From: Macquaria australasica
Taxonomy: Eukaryota > Chordata > Actinopteri > Centrarchiformes > Percichthyidae
Direction of reading: 5' to 3'
Assembly (NCBI GenBank): GCA_005408345.1
Contig: SEMN01000158.1
Location: 744,001 to 808,000 of the forward strand
Length of the DNA stretch: 64,000 bases
Shown here: piece after piece, positions 25,994 through 35,882 of the stretch
Layout of the letters: every line of letters starts with the position of its first letter
Position numbering within the stretch: position 1 is the stretch's first letter
Position numbers and translations under genes: made by a program
Notes under the pieces: generated by a model
Told to the model about the DNA's origin: nothing
Database searches by the model: none
The model's input: only the letters and a program-made list of their open reading frames with translations

Positions 25994-27507
25994 CACAGGT
26001 CTATTTCCAGCCTCGGGACCCCTGTCACCCTCCTCTGCCTCCACCACCACCCCCTCCCTCTCTCTGTATCTCATCGTTAAGCCAGAGCCAGTTAACAGCT
26101 GAGGCGGTGTGTCTTTTGACAAGTGGCAGCGGAGGCCTGGGCCTCTCCTCAGCTGTCGCCACATAGTGGACTCCTCTGTTTGGAGCCAGACCACGTGCCT
26201 GCATCCCAAGTGGCAGCATCCCCTCTCTCCTTCATACAGGCTTCCCCATTCAAATCAACATGTGTAGGTTCAATTTAAACTTCTGCTGTAGTAATCTATG
26301 AAATGTTTTATGGAAATCAGCCTCAGTACTGCAGGTGAGGCTTATGAAGCAGTAGAATGGTACTTTGAGGCATTTGTTTTTCAGATCAGCTTTATTCCAC
26401 AGTAACTATAAAGTTACTGTGGAAAATCAAACATGTATCCCATCTGTCCTCTCTAAAATACCTCCTCTGAGGTTGTCCTACAAGACATCGGGCCAATGTT
26501 GTTTAATTTTGTATAAACGTTTGCAAATCAATGCGATTCATTGCAGATGTGAGTTCAGTTCCTCTCTGACCAGAGCTTAAGTACAAGAATCTCTTCATCA
26601 AATTTGAGTTTGTATGCATATCTTATTTATTAATTTAATTTAATTAAATTCACCTCAACATTATTGACACTATACATGCGTACATCTAAACATAGTCTTG
26701 ATTTTCAAAGGTAGTATAACTTGTTTGAAATGATTTTAGAAAAATATAAAATAAATAACTTATGTGGGAAGTTATGTAAGAGGCCATTTGTATTCTGGGG
26801 TTTCCATAGTGTATCACTCTGCATTTAAAAGGCTTTAAATGCAGAAAAATTAATTATTTTTTAGCTACTTTCATTTACATTTAAACAAGGAAGCCTCAAT
26901 AAAATTAAAACTCTCTTTTTGAGGAGTGTCCTGGCCAAGATAGGCAGATTACTCTTTGATTACTGTGGGTTTCAGTGGAGAGTTTTTAGCTTCCCACATC
27001 ATTATAAATGCTACTTCAGAGGGTTTTCATCCCTGCCATGTAAATATTCTGTTTTTGGTATTTAAAAGGTCAAATTTCATATGAAATCATATCAATATTG
27101 ATTGAACCTAATAAGTTTTCTGAGGTTGTATCTAACCTGAGATAGAGCTTCATGCCTGCCACTCAAGCAGCAAGCATCCCATCCCCGCATCCTCATTCCT
27201 AGTCTGCAGGTCACTGTTAATGACTCTGGACGACCCGTACATATTTTGCAACTCTCTCTGAACTGTTCAGCACCACCAATTTTCCTCTTTTTCTCTCTCT
27301 TTTCTTCCCCCTCTCTCTCTCTCTCTTGTGCTCATCCTTCCCTCCAACAACACATTATCAACTCTGATCACAGAAACAGAAACCAAGCTGTAAAAAATAA
27401 ATCCATGTTGTGGTAGTGATATGTCCTGCAGCAGCAGCATCTACTCATCCTCCCTGATCCCTGCGCTCCAAAAACCAACAGCTGAAATGCAAGAAGACGG
27501 GACTCAC

Positions 27508-27576
27508 CAAGTTGTAACCGCAAGACTGGAGTTTCCACTGGGACAAAGGGCAACGGTGCGAGGGGGTCCTTAAATA
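27508..27576 (-). promoter_or_regulatory. actc1: actc1 non-coding exon 1 and TATA-like box
   Basis: A minus-strand donor (CTTG then GTGAGTC, GT at 27507-27506) marks the 3' end of an untranslated exon at 27508. TATTTAA on the minus strand at 27576-27570 would place the start near 27540-27545, giving an exon of about 35-40 bases. A CArG-like motif with one mismatch (CTTAATTTGG on minus, 27642-27633) lies about 65 bases further upstream, as expected for an SRF-controlled muscle actin. Confidence 0.65.
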
Positions 27577-28099
27577 TGTCCCAGCGTCTGGAGCCTGGGG
27601 GCCGGTGGGCGGGCTCAGGAGTTCACACAAGCCCAAATTAAGTGCTGCTTAGCAAAATGGGACGCCACCAAACTGGAGAGATGTTGCCTTGGAGACGAAA
27701 GGTAGCGGACAGGAGTAAGGAGTAGTGGGAAGTTTCATGAAGACTTTTGCCTGGATGGATGGTTACATGATAAAGGTCTTAAAAGTTGGGATGGAGAATT
27801 CAATTTCAGTGAGATTATGGAGCTCTAAAATAACCTCAAACTGCAATATGCACATTTGAAACAAATATAAATGGTTTGTACATTACAGTGCTGTCTCTTA
27901 ATTGTATTTTAAGTGTCAAATTATTTGTGTGGATTCTTTAAGAATCAACTCATGCCCTTTAGATCAACTTATGCTGTTTAAATTCAACGTGACAGAGAGT
28001 TTGGGACACTCAGAAAAACCCTGAACTGCAATTTCATTAACTCGATAAGTTCAGATTCCTGCCTCACACAGAGCAGCATCTTCACTTTATCCACTTATA

Positions 28100-28600
28100 C
28101 TTTGTGGCGCTGCCCTTCAGGTCCCTAAGGATGTGTTAATATGACTAAGCTCAAACGGGGCACTGGGGATGTGGGTGATTGGAAGGTGTGATGGTAATCT
28201 GAGATCCTGTCTGAGCAATCTGGTTAAGGAGCCGTCTAAGGGGACCTGCTTGTGACAGTTTGCCCGTGTTGTGGCATGTGTAAGGAGGGAAGGGGGGGCC
28301 AAGAACATGCCAGACAGCTGAGAGGCAATATTGTAAGAGGGGCCCAGACCTCCAGCAGACGACAGATCCCTGGGACGGCCTGTGCAGGGAGCGACGAGCA
28401 GCAGTTCTGAGCTCTGATTGGCTCCAGTGTCTCCTTTTAGGGAAATGGAGTGTAACAGGTGGCAGAGGCTGCATGTTGCCACAGACTCAGGCTCCATATT
28501 CGTCACCTCCCACATCCCCCACAGCGCCTACGTCCCCATGCCGGAGCCCTATCAGACCACTGTGAGCTCAATAAGAATGTAAATACCCCCCCACACCATC
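28100..28600. promoter_or_regulatory. Candidate actc1 upstream control region
   Basis: Complex, GC-balanced, non-repetitive DNA about 550-1050 bases upstream of the inferred actc1 start. It contains an E-box CAGCTG (about 28316), an inverted CCAAT (TGATTGGC, about 28416) and a CArG-like CCTTTTAGGG at 28433-28442. One minus-strand frame stays open for 132 codons but resembles no protein. The regulatory role is inferred from position and motif content only. Confidence 0.3.
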
Positions 28601-28904
28601 CACACTTTGAAATATTCCATTTGTAGCCGTGTGCTGTAATGTACCTCAGAGAGAGACGCTGCTAACCTACTTGTCTATTGCTATTCCAAGCTTTTACATA
28701 ACAGAGACCTGAGTTACTTTCACATTGCGTATCTCTGCATACTGATAACTATTCATTCAAGTTTTGGGTGAATCACTGCAGTCTGCAGAGGGGTTTGTGT
28801 CTTGTAAAGAGGGTCATGAAGAAATCAACTGACACAGTGATCAGACATCCAGTTTACTTTCCCATAGCAGCAAATCCTCAAAATCAAGAAGCTGAAACAA
28901 GAGA

Positions 28905-29020
28905 ATGTTTGTCGTTTTGCTCGAAAAAATTATTTTAATAATTAATCGATTGTGAAAATAGTTGCCGATTCATTTTCTGTTAATCGACTAATCACTTAAT
29001 TGGCTAATTGTTTCAGCCCT
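28905..29020. mobile_element. TTAATCGATT-type interspersed repeat
   Basis: ATAATTAATCGATTGTGAAAATAG and TTAATCGACTAATC phrases mark the same short teleost repeat seen in the scg5 introns. Confidence 0.5.
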
Positions 29021-29411
29021 GCAATGATTTCTGTCACTCAGAAATCTATTTTTTGAAGAGCAAAACAAAAGACAGACAATGATATGAAACACAAGTCGAT
29101 AAGACAATGCTCAACGTGATTGTAACTTTAGGCAACTTAAGCTGAAGTCAATGGATGATTTTCACATTATTTGCATACACAAAGCTTTGTGTACTTTCTG
29201 TGGTAATGATGTCACTCAGAAATCTGTAGGATCAGTCCAACGAAAGAGAAATACTCTAAAGAAAAGAATGATTTGGGATTACAACCCAGAAATAAGGCAT
29301 GTGACAATCCTATTGTTGAAGTTGGACATACTACACATGGATTATGTGTGGTCACAGCTTAACTCAGTGTTGTTCTTCTGGCTACAGCAAAGCTTCTATA
29401 TATACCTTTTT

Positions 29412-29442
<31 letters not shown>
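29412..29442. repeat. (CAG)n trinucleotide repeat
   Basis: About ten CAG units. It is not in a gene I can identify; the Ala-run it gives in one frame is incidental. Confidence 0.9.
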
Positions 29443-29443
<1 letters not shown>

Positions 29444-29476
29444 CGAGATAGTGAGTGAACACAACACAACATCTGT

Positions 29477-30024
29477 TAGTGGTGGAAGAAGCATTCAGAT
29501 CATTTACTAAAGTAAAAACAACAATACCACACTATAAAAACACTCCTTTATTAAAAGTAAAACCTAAATTCAAAGGTATTATCAGCAAAGATTATCTAAA
29601 AGTATCAAAAGAAAAAGAACTTAGTCGCTGTCAGTGTTGTCATATTATCATTAGCATTTTATTTATTAATAATGTCACATGTAAGTAGTACTGGAGCTAA
29701 TTGGAACTACTTCATATACTGTTGGGTACGATGCATTATATAAACTGATTATATGTTTTGTTTGTAAAATCTTAATCTGAAAAGTAACCTGTAACTATAG
29801 ATGTTAAATGTCTGTGTTTCTTTTATTTGTGATTTTAGCTACCTGCTCTGGTCTGTACAGCACTTTGGTCGACAGGGTTGTTTTTAAATGTGCTTTATTA
29901 ATAAATTTGAAAAAGTACAATATCTCCCTTTAAAATGTGGTGGAGTGTAAATATATGAAATGGAAATAAGTAATGTACAAGTACCTCAAAAGTAAAGTAC
30001 AGTAAAAGTTACATTCCACCACTG
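29477..30024. mobile_element. hAT-like non-autonomous element, second long copy
   Basis: The left end TAGTGGTGGAAGAAGCATTCAG and right end CATTCCACCACTG match the termini of the 21042-21734 element, with TACTTTACTTTTGAGGTACTTG-type internal phrases near the right end. The flanks ACATCTGT and ACAATAGT share five of eight positions, a possible decayed target duplication. Confidence 0.7.
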
Positions 30025-30599
30025 ACAATAGTCAGGTGTCTACAGGCCACAAATCCTAAATAATAAATAAATAAATAAAATAATCGATCACAATATAAAT
30101 TTCTTCACGAATAAAACAAAAATAACAAAGAAAACACAACTATGAACAGAAATACACAAGCTTAGTCATTAATAGCTTTAATCGAATGATTCTGAATGAG
30201 TTGATAACATTTACTCCAAACGAACATGTAAAATTGAGCTAATTACTGTAATACGTGTTTCAATAAGTGTTTGCTTGGCACAGACTCTCTCTTGTTCCAG
30301 TTAGACGATAACTGCTTCACATTGTTGAGCAAAAAGTAGGAGGCAGAGAAATTAGACATGTTAGTTTTTGGAGGAAACTAGTGCAGTGTTTTGTCAACAG
30401 CTTCCCCTTCAAGTCAGCGAAGCACTTTTTTGGCAGGGCCCAATCTTTATCACCAGGTCTTTATCAGGATAAAGCAGATCAGTCTTAAATGGGTCATGGT
30501 TTTGAGGGACATTCGTCCTTATAAGGGCGTGTAGGAAGCACACGGTTTGTCTGTCTTGACAGCTGCCCCCTTCTGCACTTCACTCCCCACCTCCTCCAA

Positions 30600-30632
30600 C
30601 ACACACACGCACACACACACACACACACACAC
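30600..30632. repeat. (CA)n microsatellite
   Basis: About 16 CA units with a CG interruption. Confidence 0.9.
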
Positions 30633-30890
30633 CTGCACACACTTCAGCAGCTGTTAGTAACAATTGCTTTTTAACAGTCAGTCCTGCTTAGACAGTGGTT
30701 TGTTTACCATTGACAGTACAATGTTACGATACATATTTTTGCAGAAATGGCAAAAGAAAGAGCTCAAGAAAATGAACCTGGTGTGTTTTGTGCTACATTT
30801 TATGCAAAAAATGGCACAAATATCTGTTGCTGAATGACCGTTGAATCCAACTACAAAAATGTTAGAAATTATGAGTAATGAAATCAAGCA

Positions 30891-31266
30891 GGGGCGGCAC
30901 GGTGGTGCAGTGGTAAGCACTGTCGCCTCACAGCAAGAGAGTTCTGGGTTCGCACCCGCCAGCCGGCTGGGGCCCTTCTGTGTGGAATTTGCATGTTCTC
31001 CCCGTGTCCGCGTGGGTTCTCTCCGGGCATTCCGGCTTCCTCCCACCATCCAAAGACATGCAAGTTAGGTTAATTGGTGATTCTAAATTGTCTGTAGGTG
31101 TGACTGTGAGTGTGAATGTTTGTCTGTCTCCATGTGTTAGCCCTGCGATTGACTGGCAACCAGTCCTGGGTGTACCCCGCCTCTCGCCCAATGTCAGCTG
31201 GGATTGGCTCCAGCCCCCCGCGACCCTCTAAGAGGATAAGCGGTATAGAAAATGGATGGATGGATG
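30891..31266 (+). mobile_element. Full-length tRNA-like SINE with GGAT tail
   Basis: This is a widespread teleost retroelement. The 5' head GGTGGTGCAGTGGTAAGCAC resembles a tRNA A-box, and GGGTTCGCACCC a B-box of an internal RNA polymerase III promoter. The body has CATGTTCTCCCCGTGT and CCCTGCGATTGACTGGC, and the end is ATGGATGGATGGA. It is flanked by the perfect direct repeat GAAATCAAGCAG (30880-30891 and 31267-31278), so this is a full, probably fairly young insertion; about 375 bases long. Confidence 0.9.
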
Positions 31267-33468
31267 GAAATCAAGCAGATTACTTTCATTTAGGTTCACA
31301 CAGTATAGGTGGCCAATTTGTTACAATTTTCAGACTATAAAACAAATAGATGTATTGCTTTAATTTTCTACAAACAGGATTAGTTCAAGCTGAGTAAAAA
31401 GTGTTGTGTTTTTAAATGTGCTTTTTAAAACTAATTGTCTGATACCAGCAGCCATGTTTTGCACACTTCCATATCACCAGATGATTACAATTACCGAAAC
31501 TTTTGAGTACATTTTGGAAACAGCCACTGACAATGAACATGCAGCGCTGTCCTTGGCACCAACAGCCGTTATAGTAACGTGCCACATGCCTGCTGTAAAC
31601 AGCTGACGGCTCGGCAGTGGTTGACAAACTGCATGCCAGTTGACATGTTAATCACAACAATCACATCAGTGGCTATTTTGTAACTGTAAATCATTACACA
31701 GACAGGAGATACGATATATGTGACAACACTTTCCACTGTTAAGTCCAAACATTGTCATCACCTAAAAATATTCTTCCTAGAACATGACAGAAACTGGCTT
31801 TTTGAGACCAATAACCATCTTTTTAAACCCGCAATAACAGATTTTTTTGGTGTGCTGTCATACATTAAAGAACTGTGACCAAGAAATGTACTGAGCAGGA
31901 CATTTTACAGCTGAAAAATAAACTTGTTACTACTACCTGGTGGACAAACTTGTTAAATTACCTCAAGCATATTCCTGGCATTTCTGTAGTTTCTTGGTAC
32001 TTATGGCTGACATATGTGCAATATATCTCTGAAAAGCTAATATTGGGCGATAATGTCGCCATTTTATGGGTCTGGCTCTGATTCTTGCTGGGGTTTTTAT
32101 TTTATTTTATTTTATTTTTTGATGAACTACTTCCTTAACTTCGCTTGTTTGGAATACATCTCTAACCATTCCATGATATTTCAGGAAATACAGGAAACAG
32201 TTAGCTGAATGGAGCACATTGATTAAAAAACAAACAACTGGTTAATTTAGAGGTTTACTATACATGGCCAGAAACAACCAATCATCCATGAAGCAGTTCC
32301 CTTCAGTATCACTGTGTTTTGAATGTATGACAGGGTGTGTTTTACTGAGTGCTGAGATCTGTGCAGAGCAGACACCATCGAGCACTGCCAGCAGTTTCTC
32401 AGATAATGTCAGCGCTATAAATATATGGGGTGCTTTGAAAGTTTCCATGTCAGTGCTCCATTGTCCTGCGCCATGAGGGTATATACAGGCCCACAGGTGT
32501 GTGTGTGTGGTTTGTGAGTGTGTGTGCTTGAGGAGGCAGGAGTTAGATAGGGAGCTGCATAGGGGGCGTTAAATTGGCAGTTACAGGAGAATTACAGCAG
32601 CATTCGAGGAATACTATAGTGACACCATGTACAAAAAATTATACAATAAGAATAATAGATATAACACAGAGCACACATATTTAATGTTTTAGTTTTTAGT
32701 GGATATATCAATATATCTACTGTAAATATACAGAATGTAATTGTAACCCTGATTTTCTGAAGTTTCTGTAGGCTGTTAAGCCAGCTACACTTTCTCATGG
32801 AATAATACAGTATTTTATCAATGGCAACATGGCAACACAGTAAAACACACCAAACTTCTCCCTCATGGGTTCACATCAGTGCAACAACAGCATAAAAGAA
32901 TAACGCATGTACAATGTACAATAATTAGTGTTGTAAGAGATAATGAAATAATAACCACAGAGTATGATAAATCTTAACAGTCCAGTCTGGAAATAAAAGT
33001 ACAGAAGGCTATAAGTGTGTGGTAATTACACGTCAAAACATCTTCACTTCCTATTGGGATTAGTGAAACACTTGATCTGCTAATAAATGAATAAAGTAAA
33101 CCTTAAAGTCCTTAAGGTGGACATGTGAAATAGGCACAGTAAGTTACATAATTAGCATCATAATCAGAATTGGAGGGCTTATTCTAGTATGTTTAGACTC
33201 ATTATGTTTAAATATGACTGCTTTTAAGCCAACAAAATAATAATTAAGTAATGGCTTAGGCATTTCAACCCCTAAATTTTATCCCGGCAGTGTGCTGAGG
33301 GCTTTGAAATAACACTGAAACATAGTATAACTGAAACACTGCGGCCATGTTGTTCTGATCCGTGCGTAACACCAGACATTTGTATGCGCAGGAAGCTTTT
33401 TGAAAGCGAAAAGGATCAGATCTGAGAAGCTGAAGTTAAAAGTCTGTAAGTAAAATATTTTCAAATCG

Positions 33469-33610
33469 GTTTTTTTTTCAGTTACAAATCTTGTTTTTCA
33501 GTTACAAATCTTTTTTTTCAGTTACAAATTTGTTTTTCAGTTACAAATCTTGTTTTTCAGTTACAAATCTTTTTTTTCAGTTACAAATCTTGTTTTTCAG
33601 TTACAAATCA
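33469..33610. repeat. 20-bp minisatellite of TTTTTCAGTTACAAATC units
   Basis: Seven copies of CAGTTACAAAT occur with their CAG at 33479, 33499, 33519, 33538, 33558, 33578 and 33598, a period of 20 (once 19) bases. They are separated by T-rich spacers alternating between TTGTTTTT and all-T forms. The array ends about 110 bases before the ak7 promoter motifs. Confidence 0.9.
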
Positions 33611-33689
33611 TGGAATACACATTTACAAATAATACTGAGACTATTTTCACTCCATAGATGTTGTGCCCTACAGCAGTGGACAGGGTACG

Positions 33690-33757
33690 TGAAGTAACCA
33701 TGGAAGTAACGCATTTCATTGGCTGAGCCATAGCAACCGGAGTGAGTCCATAGCAAC
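33690..33757 (+). promoter_or_regulatory. ak7 promoter with tandem X-box-like sites
   Basis: CCATAGCAAC occurs twice at 33728-33737 and 33748-33757, exactly 20 bases apart. Each contains a perfect AGCAAC half-site of the RFX X-box. Just upstream, GTAACC (33694-33699) and AGTAAC (33705-33710) form two further half-site matches, 5 bases apart, and an inverted CCAAT (ATTGG, 33718-33722) lies between. RFX factors drive ciliary genes; AK7 is one. No TATA box is seen. The start codon follows at 33905. Confidence 0.6.
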
Positions 33758-33904
33758 GAACGACAAGGAACAATTTCTTTTGGTCAACAACGCAACACGG
33801 CGGTCACAAATGTAGCCTGCTAGATAGTTAGAGCTTCAACACACTTCTTTTTGTAGTAAAGTTAGTCATTACTACGAAAAAGCTTTTTTTTTTCTTTTTT
33901 TTAA

Positions 33905-35836
33905 ATGGATGACAAAAAGCAGAAAACTCGTCCCAAACGTGTTTTTATCAACGACGTCGACAGGTATTCCTCCAAACACATCGCTAAGGTAGCTAAACAA
34001 GTAGCTAATGTTATATTGTTAATGTAAAATGGCCGGTCATTCGCTAGTTTTATAGTAATGTTTCTGACCTACTTGACAGTTTTTATCGACGTGCGAAGCC
34101 GGAGAGGCCGACGCAGAAGAGACGTTGGCCTCCCCTCGAGGTGAACCTGCTTTCCAAATAGTGGGAACCGCGTCTCCTTCCACCAAAGGTGAAAAAGAAA
34201 GCTTTCTGCTTGAACAGTATACGGTGAGTCAAGAGCAACGTTTACTATTTATTTTACAGCCAAAGTTAGCGCTTATTCTGCAGATTGAGTTTTTTCATAC
34301 AAGGCACATGATCAGCTTTATCAATATGATTCATTGCTATAGATTATATTGACCGAATACACTAATAAAATGCTGCTCACAAGTTAATGCATCAGTGATA
34401 ATAATCCACTAAAGATTATGTTAAGGAGTAATTCTGCTCCTTCTTTTTCCTGCTTTTACTGAAGTAAAAATCTGAATGCAGGACTTTTACTCATAATTTA
34501 GTCATTTATATTGTGGCATTACTTTTTTACTGCTACCACTGCATACAGGGACTTTATGTAAATTATGTCTATTTCTGGACAACGCAAATTACAGACATTG
34601 AGTAATTGGGTATATTATCCATTTTGGTAGTCACCAGCTCGAGATGTGCTTCTTGAGCACCTTCTGGAGTGTGATGTAGTGGTGTACAACATCTCAGAAA
34701 GTGCCACACAACAGCAGGTTGAAGAAGGAACATGGGCAATCACAGGTAAGGAAGTAAGCTTATTATTCTGTGGACTGGCTGAAGTATCAGTCTCTTACCA
34801 TTATCCACAATAACCTAATAATGTCAGTCTATTGCTGTTTCATTTATCGTCCTCAGCCCTTCAGGCTGAGATGGAGAACTTCAAGTCTCGGAAAATGTTC
34901 ATCTTGGTCTCAACCTTGATGACCTGGGCCATGACCAAGCCACAGAATCTGGTGAGCCTTTGGGAAAATGTCGGCAAACTGTCTACTTGTCCTGTGCATA
35001 AAATACAACCAGCGTGATTATAATGTCTCTCTTCAGGACGAAGCAGTTGTTCTGCTAACAGAGGAGGAGTTCAGAAGAAGAAGGCCGCATCCCAATTTCA
35101 GAAACCACCATAATCTGGAGAAACTTGTGCTCAAACTGGGTAGAGTTGTAAGTACATTATTGGGACAAAAAGTTTAACATACTCAAAAATGATTCCAACA
35201 GAATGGGTAGCATTTTGCACCATCTAATTTTTGTTATGCAGTCCCAACTTCATCATCACCAATATTGAACTGTTCAGGGGAAAACAGCACCGGGAAAATG
35301 AATGTAGCTATAAAAAGACATACTGGAAAAATGCCTGTAAACCTTTTGATTTTCCAATCTTACAGAAAAAGTCCAAGCTTACTGGCTATGTTGTAGCTTG
35401 TGGTCTTCAGTACGGAAAGGGAGAGAACCTCTTTCATTACTTTTTCAAGGTAGATATTAATGTGATAATAACTCAGTGTACTGTATGTCTTTGTATATAT
35501 GCATGCCTAATTTACAATATCATCTTTTTTAAATGTTCTTCTATTTTCAAACAGGTATCTTGGTTGATGCAGTTACCAAACGTTCCCCTATTTGGACAGG
35601 GCACGAATTACATCCCCATGATCCACGTGTCTGACCTTGGAGGGTGATTTTAATTGAATGCACCTCTACATATATACCGTAATTTGTTTTTTTTTTTAGA
35701 TAATTACTGCAGGGCTGAACTGTGTTCCTATTTTCAGAGTGATCCAAAACATCATTGAAATCAAGCCAAAGTCAAAGTTCATTCTTGCTGTCGATGACTC
35801 CAAGAACACCTTAGAGGATATTGTAAAGGTAACCTC

Positions 35837-35882
<46 letters not shown>

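Larger units (their letters stand above)
27577..33640. other. Spacer between divergent actc1 and ak7
   Basis: About 6 kb between the 5' ends of two divergently transcribed genes. No gene is recognised. It holds a non-repetitive block upstream of actc1 (about 28100-28600), four interspersed elements (28905-29020, 29477-30024, 30891-31266 and minor pieces), small microsatellites and a minisatellite (33469-33610). Between 31280 and 33460 I see only AT-rich sequence. Confidence 0.6.

Noticed and set aside
28117..28515. A 132-codon minus-strand open frame upstream of actc1
   Set aside because: Low-complexity composition, no recognisable domain and no exon partners.
28520..28582. Stretch reading SAYVPMPEPYQTTVSS on the plus strand, preceded by a CCCACAG acceptor-like site
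   Set aside because: It looked like a terminal exon, but no upstream exon in frame was found and the frame has no family match.
33469..33610. CRISPR-like regular repeat
   Set aside because: The spacers are near-identical T-tracts, the period is 20 bp, and the genome is a vertebrate; it is a minisatellite.
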